A DNA stretch of 44,966 nucleotides from Deltaproteobacteria bacterium (GTDB lineage Bacteria; Myxococcota_A; Polyangia; JAAYKL01), in the NCBI GenBank assembly GCA_030621515.1, contig JAUXHN010000010.1, forward strand, positions 1 to 44,966, given 5' to 3'. The notes under the pieces are model-generated. The model ran no database searches. It was not told the origin of the DNA and worked only from the letters and a program-made list of their open reading frames with translations. Both the position numbers and the translations under genes were made by a program. Shown one piece after another: positions 24,531 through 32,819 of this stretch. Every line of letters begins with the position of its first letter. The stretch's first letter is position 1.

Positions 24531-24574
24531 TGCCATTTATGGTGACGTTTTGCCTCATCCGTGACAAAATGTCA
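24523..24574 (+). promoter_or_regulatory. Upstream activating region of the NtrC-type regulator gene
   Basis: Two direct copies of TGWCGTTTTGCC start at 24523 and 24543 (20 bp apart, 11 of 12 bases identical), and the perfect dyad TGACA-AAA-TGTCA occupies 24562-24574, 19 bp further on. The spacing of about two helical turns and the distance of ~92-143 bp from the predicted transcription start fit enhancer sites for a dimeric bacterial enhancer-binding protein. A similar dyad stands before gspD. Confidence 0.55.
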
Positions 24575-24639
24575 TCAAGATGATGAACCACCCTCCCCTT
24601 CGTTGCTGTAAATACCCGAAATTTATGGCGCAACGATTG

Positions 24640-24655
24640 TGGCTCACCTCTTGCT
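24640..24655 (+). promoter_or_regulatory. Sigma-54 (-24/-12) promoter of the NtrC-type regulator
   Basis: TGGCTCACCTCTTGCT matches the consensus TGGCACGNNNNTTGCW at all but two fixed positions and has GG and GC separated by exactly ten bases (GG 24641-24642, GC 24653-24654). Transcription should begin near 24666, 18 bases before the ATG. Confidence 0.7.
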
Positions 24656-24683
24656 CCGACTCTCTTCCAGCAAGGAGATCTAG

Positions 24684-26027
24684 ATGCCGAGTGAACAACC
24701 GACCATGGTGATAGTGGACGATGACAAAAACAACGTGCTCGCTCTCGAAAAGGTGTTCGACAGGGAGGGGGCCCGCGTTTTCACCGCCCTGAGCGGCCAG
24801 GAGGCCCTGGACCTCTGTCGCAACCACTCGGTCGACGTGGTGCTGACGGACCTGATGATGCCGGGCATGGACGGCAATGAGCTCCTCGAGACGCTCAAGA
24901 CCATCTCGCCGGACAGCGAAGTGGTACTCATGACCGCTTACGGCACGGTCGAGAACGCGGTTGCCGCCATGAAAAGAGGGGCCTACGATTTCGTGGAGAA
25001 ACCGGTCAAGCGCCAGGCCATTGTCAAGACGGTCAGGAAGGCCATCGAAAAGCACTCCCTGGTGGTGGAGAACAAGACCCTCAAGAAACGCCTGATGAAG
25101 TTCGAAAAGCGCTCGATAATCGGAAACGCGCCGTCCTTTCGCAAGTGCATGGAGACAGCCATCCAGGCGGCGCCATCCGTGGCCACCATCCTGGTGCTCG
25201 GGGAATCCGGCACGGGCAAGGAGTTGGTCGCGCGCGCGATTCACGAGAACTCCACCAGGTCCCAGGCCTCCTTCGTGGCGGTGAACTGCGCGGCCATACC
25301 TGAAACCATCATGGAGGCGGAACTGTTTGGATACGAACGAGGCGCCTTCACTGGAGCCATCCAGAGGCGTGACGGGCGCTTCAAGATGGCCGACCGGGGC
25401 ACGATCTTTCTGGACGAGATTGGAGAGATGAGCCAGGCGGCACAGGTCAAGCTACTGCGGGTGTTGCAAGAAGGTGAGTTCGAGTCCCTCGGAGGCAAGA
25501 CGATACAATCCGATGTACGAGTGGTGACGGCGACCAACCGAGATCTTGAAGATGACGTCAAGCGCGGGGTGTTTCGCGAGGATCTCTATTACAGATTGAA
25601 TGTCATTGTGGTGAACCTCCCCCCCCTGCGCCAACGACTTGAGGACATCCCTCTACTGGCCGACCATTTTCTGTCGATGTACACGGCGCGCAACAACAAG
25701 CAGATCGAGGGGATCTCTCCGGATGCTCTGGATCTGATGACCAGCTACTACTGGCCCGGCAACGTGCGCGAACTGGAGAATGTGATCGAGCGGGCAGTGG
25801 TCCTGAGCCGCAACAGCATCATCGAAATAAACGATTTGCCCTCGCGCATCAGCGATGAAGAGCGATACCAGGGTCAGATCACCGTCTCCATCGGAACTCC
25901 CCTGGAAGAAATGGAGCGAAGGATGATCAGGGAGACCCTGCGCCATACCAAGGGAGACAAAAAACTGGCTGCGCGCCTCCTGGGGATCGCCACCCGCACA
26001 ATCTACCGCAAGCTGGAATCATTATAA
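24684..26027 (+). CDS. NtrC-family sigma-54-dependent response regulator
   Basis: 447 residues in three domains. The receiver (1-120) has VIVDDDKNN, phospho-acceptor D56 in LTDLMMPGMDG and the EKPVK lysine. The AAA+ domain (about 142-375) has the Walker A GESGTGKE near residue 173, the sigma-54 contact loop GAFTGA, the Walker B region TIFLDEIGEM and the GNVRELENVIERAV sensor segment. The C-terminal Fis-type helix-turn-helix (about 405-447) is KKLAARLLGIATRTIYRKL. It should hydrolyse ATP to open sigma-54 promoters after phosphorylation. No histidine kinase is adjacent. AAGGAG precedes ATG 24684. Its own promoter and that of gspD are sigma-54 type, so it is the obvious candidate regulator of the secretion operon. 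Confidence 0.95.
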   Translation: MPSEQPTMVIVDDDKNNVLALEKVFDREGARVFTALSGQEALDLCRNHSVDVVLTDLMMPGMDGNELLETLKTISPDSEVVLMTAYGTVENAVAAMKRGAYDFVEKPVKRQAIVKTVRKAIEKHSLVVENKTLKKRLMKFEKRSIIGNAPSFRKCMETAIQAAPSVATILVLGESGTGKELVARAIHENSTRSQASFVAVNCAAIPETIMEAELFGYERGAFTGAIQRRDGRFKMADRGTIFLDEIGEMSQAAQVKLLRVLQEGEFESLGGKTIQSDVRVVTATNRDLEDDVKRGVFREDLYYRLNVIVVNLPPLRQRLEDIPLLADHFLSMYTARNNKQIEGISPDALDLMTSYYWPGNVRELENVIERAVVLSRNSIIEINDLPSRISDEERYQGQITVSIGTPLEEMERRMIRETLRHTKGDKKLAARLLGIATRTIYRKLESL

Positions 26028-26072
26028 CTTCGAAACTTATTTGTCATTGAGTCACCCCCGGACAGCGCCGTT

Positions 26073-26085
26073 TGACAATTTGTCC
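26073..26085 (+). promoter_or_regulatory. Dyad upstream of gspD, likely enhancer-binding site
   Basis: TGACAATTTGTCC contains the perfect dyad GACAA-T-TTGTC and matches 10 of 13 bases of the dyad before the regulator gene. It lies about 99-111 bp upstream of the predicted gspD transcription start, almost the same distance as its counterpart. Further TGTCA and GGACA half-sites lie nearby (26042, 26060). Confidence 0.5.
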
Positions 26086-26157
26086 GTTCGGGATCTTCCC
26101 GGCGAAACGGCTCGCTCTAACTACTTGTTTTTGCACAATAAAACGCATGGGCGGTTT

Positions 26158-26173
26158 AGGCATGATGTTTGCT
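26158..26173 (+). promoter_or_regulatory. Sigma-54 (-24/-12) promoter of the type II secretion operon
   Basis: AGGCATGATGTTTGCT matches TGGCACGNNNNTTGCW except at two fixed positions, with GG (26159-26160) and GC (26171-26172) ten bases apart. Transcription should start near 26184, which makes the TTG codon at 26185 untranslatable in practice and supports the gspD start at 26209. Confidence 0.7.
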
Positions 26174-26208
26174 TTTAAAAGGGGTTGGATAGAGAAGGGA
26201 GTAGCGAC

Positions 26209-28968
26209 TTGCGAAATATTCGGTATATAGCCCTCGCATTGGGTGCGCTTTCGATGGTCATGGCCCCGGCATTGGTGACGGCGAACGAACCGCCTGCCCC
26301 ACAGAAAACCAGACCAACCGGAAATGATGACGATAAGCCCGACAAGGTGAAGCCCGCCCCCCGGCTGTTGCGTAGTAGTCTCAAGGACAAGGGAAAAACC
26401 GGCGCGCAGGGGAAGGCCACGGCTACACCCCGTGGCGGCAAGAAGGTCGGGCAAGGCAAGGGTGGACAGATGAGCGGCGGCGCGGGCGGCGGCGCGGGCG
26501 ACGGCGCGGGCGGCAACGCCGGCGGGGGCAAGAAGAACCAGGACGGATCCGGCACCTTCGGCGCCGGCGGAGATGAGGGCGGGCCCTGGACCGGGGTCAA
26601 GGACGCCGACAAGATGGGGCTCGGTATCGAGTATAGGAAACCCAAGCGTGGAACCAGATTCTCGTTCAACCTGGTCGATGCCGAACTCATCGAATTGATA
26701 AAGATCATCGGAAACATCACGGGAAAGAGCTTCATTCTGGGTGGCAAGGTGCCCAACGTAAAGGCCACCATTTACGCCCCCACCAAAATCACCGCCACGG
26801 AGGCCTACCACGCCTTCTTGAGTGTATTGCAGGTTAACGGCCTGACCGTTGTTCCGGCCGGTCGTTATCTCAAGATCCAGACCGTGGGAGGGGCGACCTC
26901 TCAAAACACGCCGATCATCGCCAGAGGAGCGGTACCGCGAAGAGACCAGTTCATCACGCGCCTTCACCAGCTCGAACACGTGTCCAGCGAGGAGATCGCG
27001 GCGCTGCTCGACAGGTTCAAGTCTCCAGACGGAGACATCACCGTTTACACCCCGACCAACATGCTCATCATTACCGATTACGGAACATCGATAAGGCGGC
27101 TGGTCAAGCTCATCAAGCTGCTCGACGTGCCCGGCATCGGCGAGAAAATCTGGATCGAGCCGGTCAACTACGCCTCGGCACAGGAGTTGGCGGATCGGAT
27201 CATAGAGATCTTCGACATCGCCGCAGGCACCACCTCCAAAACCAAGCGGGAGCCCAACAGGAAAGCCGACAAGCGTTCCAAGAAAAAAAAGCGGTCCGCA
27301 GCCAAAGCCAAAACCCGCGAAACCAGTGCGTCTGTCTACGGCGCCCAAACCGACGGCATGAAGGTCTCCAAGATTCTAGCGGACGAGCGCACGAACTCCC
27401 TCATCATCGTGGCGTCCGAGAACTCGTATCTTCGCATCCTGGAGCTGGTCAAGATCCTGGACGTTCCCATCGCCGGAGAGGGAACCATCCACGTCCACAA
27501 GCTGCAGCACGCGGACGCCGAGGAGATCTCCAAGACCCTGAACAACCTGTCCAAACGGGGCGGTCGCTCGACGACGGGCAAAAAAAGCAAGTCATCCAAA
27601 TCGGGAGGAGAGTCCGCATCGCTCTTCGAAGGAGACATGCAGATCTCCGCCGACCAGGCGACAAACTCCCTGGTCATCGTTTCCTCCCTGCGCGACTACA
27701 TGAGCCTCAAGGCCGTCATCGATGCCCTCGATACCATGCAGCGACAGGTGTTCGTCGAGGCGGTCATCATGGAGGTGAGCCTGGACAAGAACCGCGACCT
27801 CGGCATCGGCGTCCACGGGGGAAACATTATCGGGTCCGGCGATGATCAATCACTGGTCTACGGATCTTCACAGCCCGGCCAGGACTCCAATTCGTTCACG
27901 CAGGTCTTCAGCGTGCCCATGCTCAGCGGTCTGGCAGCGGGCTTGAGCGGTCCGGAACTTGAGGGATCCGAAGACCTGATCGGCATGTCCATCCCGGCGT
28001 TCGGCGTGGCCCTGCACGCGCTCCAGACCAATTCCGATGTAAACGTGCTGTCCACTCCCAACATCCTCGCCACCGACAACGTCGAGGCTACCATCCAGGT
28101 GGGCGAGAACGTCCCTATCCAGCAGGGGTTCAACGGCTCGTCAATGCTGAGCGGCATGGCGGGCAGAGCCGGTAGCGAAGGTAGCACCGCCAACCTGGGT
28201 GCTCTGGGTGGTATGCTCGGCGGATACGGTGGGATGATGGGCGGCATGATGGGCGGCATCGGCCGCCAGAACGTGGGAATAACGCTCAAGGTCACCCCTC
28301 AGATCAACGACGACAATCAGGTCAGGCTTGAAATTGATCTCGAGATCAGCGAGGTCAAATCCATCGATCCGGTCACCGGACCGACCATTTCCCAGCAGAG
28401 CGCAACAACCACGTCGGTTGTGGCGGACCAGCAGACCATCGTCATAGGCGGTCTCATCACAGACAACCAGGTGGAAACCACAACCAAGGTCCCGGTGCTC
28501 GGAGACATCCCGCTCCTGGGAATGCTGTTTCGGCGCAAGAGCAGCCTTACCAAAAAACGGAACCTGCTCATTTTCCTCACCCCGTATATCATCCGATCCT
28601 CCGATGATTTCAAGGAGATCTTCGCCCGCAAGATGGCGGAACGACGCGAGTTCATCGAGCGCTACACAGCGTTCGAATACCACCGCTACGATCCACACCT
28701 GGACTGGTCCCGAACCAACGGCGCCATCGCGGTCATGAACAGAATACTCTCGCAGGAGGAGGAGGACGAACGCCTCCGCCTGATGACTGCAATCGAGGAG
28801 GACGACGATCATTCTCCAAAGGAGCCCATCGAGCTTCCTCCCGGCACCCGCCTGAGCTCAGACGGCAGAACGACGGTCATATCCAGCGAACCAAGATCCA
28901 CCATGGACCGGCCCACCCAGCTGGGCACTCCGATCATGACGCTCCCGGCGTCCGGAGAAGATCGTTGA
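26209..28968 (+). CDS. gspD: Type II secretion secretin GspD
   Basis: 919 residues, longer than usual (~650-750). The start TTG 26209 has AAGGGAG seven bases upstream and opens a signal peptide (NIRYIALALGALSMVMA). A Pro/Lys/Gly-rich linker (about residues 25-130) comes first. Then come the N0 domain (~145-225, FSFNLVDAELIELIKIIGNI), N1 (~245-310), N2 (~320-430, interrupted by a Lys-rich insertion) and N3 (~425-510). The secretin pore domain (~515-815) has VEAVIMEVSLDKN and VPVLGDIPLLGMLFRR. A Gly/Met insertion (GGMMGGMMGG) sits in the pore region near residue 675. The protein ends in an acidic extension that may bind a pilotin. It forms the outer-membrane channel of the system. First gene of the operon. 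Confidence 0.95.
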   Translation: MRNIRYIALALGALSMVMAPALVTANEPPAPQKTRPTGNDDDKPDKVKPAPRLLRSSLKDKGKTGAQGKATATPRGGKKVGQGKGGQMSGGAGGGAGDGAGGNAGGGKKNQDGSGTFGAGGDEGGPWTGVKDADKMGLGIEYRKPKRGTRFSFNLVDAELIELIKIIGNITGKSFILGGKVPNVKATIYAPTKITATEAYHAFLSVLQVNGLTVVPAGRYLKIQTVGGATSQNTPIIARGAVPRRDQFITRLHQLEHVSSEEIAALLDRFKSPDGDITVYTPTNMLIITDYGTSIRRLVKLIKLLDVPGIGEKIWIEPVNYASAQELADRIIEIFDIAAGTTSKTKREPNRKADKRSKKKKRSAAKAKTRETSASVYGAQTDGMKVSKILADERTNSLIIVASENSYLRILELVKILDVPIAGEGTIHVHKLQHADAEEISKTLNNLSKRGGRSTTGKKSKSSKSGGESASLFEGDMQISADQATNSLVIVSSLRDYMSLKAVIDALDTMQRQVFVEAVIMEVSLDKNRDLGIGVHGGNIIGSGDDQSLVYGSSQPGQDSNSFTQVFSVPMLSGLAAGLSGPELEGSEDLIGMSIPAFGVALHALQTNSDVNVLSTPNILATDNVEATIQVGENVPIQQGFNGSSMLSGMAGRAGSEGSTANLGALGGMLGGYGGMMGGMMGGIGRQNVGITLKVTPQINDDNQVRLEIDLEISEVKSIDPVTGPTISQQSATTTSVVADQQTIVIGGLITDNQVETTTKVPVLGDIPLLGMLFRRKSSLTKKRNLLIFLTPYIIRSSDDFKEIFARKMAERREFIERYTAFEYHRYDPHLDWSRTNGAIAVMNRILSQEEEDERLRLMTAIEEDDDHSPKEPIELPPGTRLSSDGRTTVISSEPRSTMDRPTQLGTPIMTLPASGEDR

Positions 28969-30725
28969 GCACATCGAGGGACACTTTCATCGGTGAGATG
29001 CTCGTCGAGAACGGCGCAATATCACCTGCGCAACTGGAAGAAGCCCAGAGCGCTCTTGCGCAGAAGGAAGGGTCGCTGGTGGACTGGCTTGTATCGTCGG
29101 AAAAAATCGAGATCAAGCGACTGTGGTCGACGGTGGCCGACGAGATGGACCTGGAGTTTCTTGAAGCCATCAAGGGCGACGACGTGGAGACTCACCTCAT
29201 AGCGGATCTCCCCATCGTCTTCGCGAAATCCAACAACGTGCTTCCGATCTCGGAGACGAGCCGGGGCGTTCGCGTCGCCTGCGGAAACCCGTTCGATCTC
29301 GGGGCTCTCGACGCGGTGCAGGCCATCCTCGGGCGCCCTGTGGTACCGGTGATCGTTCCGGCGGAAGCGATTCTGGAGGCGATCAACACTGTCTACGAAC
29401 GCTCGGACGCATCCCTGGATGAAAGCGCCGTGAAGGAGGAGGAGGAGCTGACCGACCTCATCGACGCGCAGGACGAGGCGCCGATCATCCGATGGGTCAA
29501 TCAGCTCTTCTTCGAGGCGGTCAAGAGGCGCGCAAGCGATATCCATATCGAGCCCCTCGAACGTGACGTGGGCGTCAGGTACAGGGTCGACGGTGTGCTG
29601 CACGAAGCCAAGAGCGTGAGGAAGGCCTTCTTGCCGTCGATAATCTCCAGGGTGAAGATCCTGGCCAAGCTCAACATCGCCGAGAAGAGACTGCCCCAGG
29701 ACGGACGGATCGGGCTCAAGATTGCCGGCAAGAGCATCGACGTGCGTGTCTCCACAATCCCGACCAGCCAGGGTGAACGAGTCGTGATGCGTCTTCTGGA
29801 CAAGGAAGCCGTTCTCCACGACGTCTCGGACCTGGGATTCTGGGCCGATCACTACCACCTGTTCCACAGGTTGATCCGGCGACCTCACGGGATCATCCTT
29901 GTCACGGGACCCACCGGATCCGGCAAGACCACAACTCTCTACGCCGGACTGTCCCAGATCAACACCCCGGACAAGAACATCCTCACGGTGGAAGATCCGG
30001 TGGAGTACGATATCGAGGGTATCGGGCAGGTCCACGTGAACCCCAAGATCGACCTGACGTTCTCCAGCGGGCTGCGCGCATTCCTCCGGCAGGATCCGGA
30101 CGTGATCCTGGTGGGCGAGATCCGGGATCGGGAGACCTCGGAAATCGCTATTCAGTCCTCCCTCACGGGCCACCTGGTCCTCTCGACCATCCACACCAAC
30201 GACGCCGCGGGCGCGTTGACGCGGCTGGTAGAAATGGACATCGAACCCTTCCTGGTGGCGTCCTCGCTCATCGGAATCCAGGCCCAGCGGCTGGTTCGAG
30301 TGTTGTGCCCGACCTGTAGAGAGCTTTACGAGCCTTCCAGGGAACAACTGGAGGAACTGGGCGTCGATCCCGACAACCCATACGCCAGGCGGTCGGCGCC
30401 CAAATCTCCGATCTACCAGGCGGCCTCGGCCATGGTCCCGGCCATCGTCCCCCTCGACTCGAAGAGAACGATGATCTACCGGGCGGTCGGCTGCGACGAG
30501 TGCCTCGGAACAGGCTATATCGGGCGTACGGGGCTGTACGAGATCATCATGATCACCGACGAAATTCGCGCCAACGTCCTCAAGAACGCGGACTCAAACA
30601 CCATCAAGCGCCTGGCCAGATCAGAGGGAATGGTGAACCTGCGCGAGGACGGCGCGAGGAAGGTTATGGCTGGAAATACAACGATAGAAGAAGTCATGCG
30701 CGTCACCCACGAGGACGTGAAATGA
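28965..30725 (+). CDS. gspE: Type II secretion ATPase GspE
   Basis: 586 residues. The start TTG 28965 overlaps the gspD stop (TTGA), with GGAG seven bases upstream. Residues 1-140 form the N-terminal GspE/MshE-type domain (FIGEMLVENGAISPAQLEEA). The ATPase core has Walker A GPTGSGKTTT (about 315-324), the Asp box LTVEDPVEYDIEG, Walker B ILVGEIRD and the His box STIHTNDA. Two CX2C pairs (C448/C451 and C510/C513) make the zinc-binding module characteristic of GspE. It powers pseudopilus assembly from the cytoplasmic face of the inner membrane, with GspL and GspF. Confidence 0.97.
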   Translation: MSTSRDTFIGEMLVENGAISPAQLEEAQSALAQKEGSLVDWLVSSEKIEIKRLWSTVADEMDLEFLEAIKGDDVETHLIADLPIVFAKSNNVLPISETSRGVRVACGNPFDLGALDAVQAILGRPVVPVIVPAEAILEAINTVYERSDASLDESAVKEEEELTDLIDAQDEAPIIRWVNQLFFEAVKRRASDIHIEPLERDVGVRYRVDGVLHEAKSVRKAFLPSIISRVKILAKLNIAEKRLPQDGRIGLKIAGKSIDVRVSTIPTSQGERVVMRLLDKEAVLHDVSDLGFWADHYHLFHRLIRRPHGIILVTGPTGSGKTTTLYAGLSQINTPDKNILTVEDPVEYDIEGIGQVHVNPKIDLTFSSGLRAFLRQDPDVILVGEIRDRETSEIAIQSSLTGHLVLSTIHTNDAAGALTRLVEMDIEPFLVASSLIGIQAQRLVRVLCPTCRELYEPSREQLEELGVDPDNPYARRSAPKSPIYQAASAMVPAIVPLDSKRTMIYRAVGCDECLGTGYIGRTGLYEIIMITDEIRANVLKNADSNTIKRLARSEGMVNLREDGARKVMAGNTTIEEVMRVTHEDVK

Positions 30726-30742
30726 GAACGGAGTAACCGGAA

Positions 30743-31966
30743 GTGCCCCTTTACCAATACCAGGGAATCCGAAAGGACAACGGAAAGAACGTCAAGGGTT
30801 CCAAGGACGCCGACAGCGAGAAGATGCTGCGCGCGATCCTCAAGCGTGAAGGGATCATGATCGTCAAGATCGTCGAGAAGGGGCATAAGGGGGAACGCAA
30901 AGAGGTAGACTTCAAGAAGATGCTGTTCGGCCGGGTCAAGAGGTTTGACATCGCCATGGCCACGCGACAGCTCGCCACCCTTACTCGCTCGGGGATTTCC
31001 CTGGTGGAATCTCTGACCGCCGTGATCGATCAAAGCGAAAAGGCGGATCTCAAGACGGCCCTGATCGACGTGCGCGATCAGGTGAACCAGGGAATGAGCC
31101 TGTCCGATGCATTCGGAAGACACCCCAAGTACTTTGACAATCTTTTTTGCAACATGGTGAACGCGGGTGAACAATCGGGCACTCTGGAGCAGGTTCTCGG
31201 CCGGCTCTCGGACTTCATCGAGGCCCAGAACAAGCTCCGCTCCAAGGTGTTCTCGGCCATGGCCTACCCCGCCGTGATGGCCGCCATGGGACTCGTCGTT
31301 ATCAGCATCCTGATGGTCGTCGTCGTGCCCAAAGTGACCTCCATCTTCGAAAACTTCGGTCGCGAGCTGCCGATTTACACGAGGGCGCTGATCTGGGCGA
31401 GCGATTTCATGCGCGACTTCTGGTGGTTGCTCCTGGCGGTCTTCATTCTTTGCATCGTCTCGTTCAAAAAATGGAAGAACACCGAAAAGGGCCGGTACAA
31501 GTGGGACGGTTTCATCCTGTGGGCTCCAATCTTCGGAGGCCTGGCCATGATGGTCGCCATCTCCAGGTTCACCAAAACGCTGGCCACGCTGCTCTCGTCA
31601 GGGGTGCCGCTGCTCACTGCAATGGACATCACCAAGGGCGTGCTCGGCAACACTGTTCTCGAACAGGTAATCGTGGAGGCTAGTTCCTCGATCCGCGAAG
31701 GCGAGAGCATCGCCGAGCCCCTCAAAACTTCCGGTCGTTTCCCGCCCATCGTCACACACATGATCGCCGTGGGCGAGCGGTCCGGCCAGCTGGAGAGCAT
31801 GCTCGAGAACGTGGCCGATGCATACGACGCTCAGGTCGATACCAAGATCGCAACCCTGACATCGCTCCTCGAACCGTTGATGATCGTGCTCATGGGCGCG
31901 GGCGCCGGCGGAATAGCTGCGGCGATTCTCATGCCGCTGATACAGATGAACGAGTTTGTTCAATGA
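30743..31966 (+). CDS. gspF: Type II secretion inner-membrane platform protein GspF
   Basis: 407 residues starting with GTG 30743. The N-terminal MPLYQYQGIRKDNGKNVKGS and the two repeated cytoplasmic helical domains (about residues 65-190 and 270-390) with the LATLTRSGISLVES and LATLLSSGVPLLTA signatures define GspF/PilC proteins. Three membrane helices are present (about 170-195, 222-242 and 375-400). It is the polytopic core of the platform, contacting GspE, GspL and the pseudopilus. Its stop overlaps the next start (ATGA). Confidence 0.96.
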   Translation: MPLYQYQGIRKDNGKNVKGSKDADSEKMLRAILKREGIMIVKIVEKGHKGERKEVDFKKMLFGRVKRFDIAMATRQLATLTRSGISLVESLTAVIDQSEKADLKTALIDVRDQVNQGMSLSDAFGRHPKYFDNLFCNMVNAGEQSGTLEQVLGRLSDFIEAQNKLRSKVFSAMAYPAVMAAMGLVVISILMVVVVPKVTSIFENFGRELPIYTRALIWASDFMRDFWWLLLAVFILCIVSFKKWKNTEKGRYKWDGFILWAPIFGGLAMMVAISRFTKTLATLLSSGVPLLTAMDITKGVLGNTVLEQVIVEASSSIREGESIAEPLKTSGRFPPIVTHMIAVGERSGQLESMLENVADAYDAQVDTKIATLTSLLEPLMIVLMGAGAGGIAAAILMPLIQMNEFVQ

Positions 31967-32373
31967 GTGAACGAGGTTCCATGGTTCTGGGTGAAAAAAG
32001 GCGACGACACCCCCTGGGGAAAGTCGGCCGCCGAATTCGCTGGATCGTTATCGCCCTTGCGGTCGCGGGATGCGTGAGCTGGTCCCTGGGGTCTGTAGAC
32101 GAGAAAACCCGAATAAGACAGGCGCTGGTCGACATCTCGCGGATCAGTCACGCAACGCGTCTCTTTCGGGCCGATTTCGGCCGATGCCCCACCGGTGTCG
32201 AGGAGCTGACAGATCCGCCCGAGGGAACCTCGTACATGAACATGATAAAAGATCCGTGGGGGAGGTCATACCGACTGACCTGCCCCGCGCGCCTCGATCC
32301 GGGCGGCGTGGATGTAGTTTCGGGCGGCCCTGATGGTGAGACAACTGGAGATGACAACATTTCGAGCCTTTGA
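31963..32373 (+). CDS. GspG-like membrane protein lacking a prepilin motif
   Basis: 136 residues starting with ATG that overlaps the gspF stop. A basic N-terminus (EKRRRHPLGKVGRRIR) and one membrane helix (about residues 26-44) are followed by a domain that closely follows the major pseudopilin: HATRLFRADFGRCPTGVEEL, then DPWGRSYRL, then VSGGPDGETTGDDNISSL, the loop that binds calcium in GspG. The prepilin cleavage motif (G-F/M-T-L-x-E) is absent, so it should not be processed by the prepilin peptidase but stay as a membrane-anchored GspG-like domain. It sits between gspF and gspG. It could cap, seed or replace the pseudopilus, or be a decayed GspG copy. Confidence 0.8.
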   Translation: MSERGSMVLGEKRRRHPLGKVGRRIRWIVIALAVAGCVSWSLGSVDEKTRIRQALVDISRISHATRLFRADFGRCPTGVEELTDPPEGTSYMNMIKDPWGRSYRLTCPARLDPGGVDVVSGGPDGETTGDDNISSL

Positions 32374-32402
32374 ATTTGGCTGCAAGACAGGAGGATGAAC
32401 AC

Positions 32403-32810
32403 ATGCAACGCCGGAACGACAAATTTTTGCGACGCACAGCGGCTTCGGTAGCCCAGAGAGGTATGACTCTCATCGAGATCATGATCGTCATTATCATCAT
32501 GGCGATGATCGCGACGGGCGTCTCCCTGGCCGTCATGAAGCAACTCGACAAATCGAGGATAAAGGACGCACGAATGGGCGCGTGCACCATGCGTTCGGCG
32601 GTGCAGCTCTACATGGCGGACCACCCCCGCCAGTGCCCGAGTCTCGATGACCTGATGGACGGGTACCTCGACTCCAAGAAGCGCGTCCAGGATCCCTGGA
32701 ACCAGGATTACACCATCGAGTGCGAAGGTGACGAGCCCGACGTCTACTCCGCCGGACCCGACGGAGAAGGCGGCAAGCCCATTCGCTGCGAGAAAGGCGA
32801 GGACGAATAG
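32403..32810 (+). CDS. gspG: Type II secretion major pseudopilin GspG
   Basis: 135 residues from ATG 32403 (AGGAGG eight bases before). A longer-than-usual leader ends in QRG, followed by MTLIEIMIVIIIMAMIATGV, the class III prepilin motif with the fifth-position glutamate; cleavage after the glycine is expected. The C-terminal domain has LYMADHPRQCPSLDDL and the ending DPWNQDYTIECEGDEPDVYS then AGPDGEGG, but the calcium loop is shortened compared with classical GspG and ends in an acidic tail. It polymerises into the pseudopilus in the periplasm. Confidence 0.93.
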   Translation: MQRRNDKFLRRTAASVAQRGMTLIEIMIVIIIMAMIATGVSLAVMKQLDKSRIKDARMGACTMRSAVQLYMADHPRQCPSLDDLMDGYLDSKKRVQDPWNQDYTIECEGDEPDVYSAGPDGEGGKPIRCEKGEDE

Positions 32811-32819
32811 TAGAAGGTC

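Noticed and set aside
26044-27348. 434-codon minus-strand frame over the start of gspD
   Set aside because: It covers the sigma-54 promoter and the GspD N-domains and shows no family features.
29022-30347. 441-codon minus-strand frame inside gspE
   Set aside because: The plus-strand frame encodes every GspE motif; the minus frame is a GC-rich shadow.
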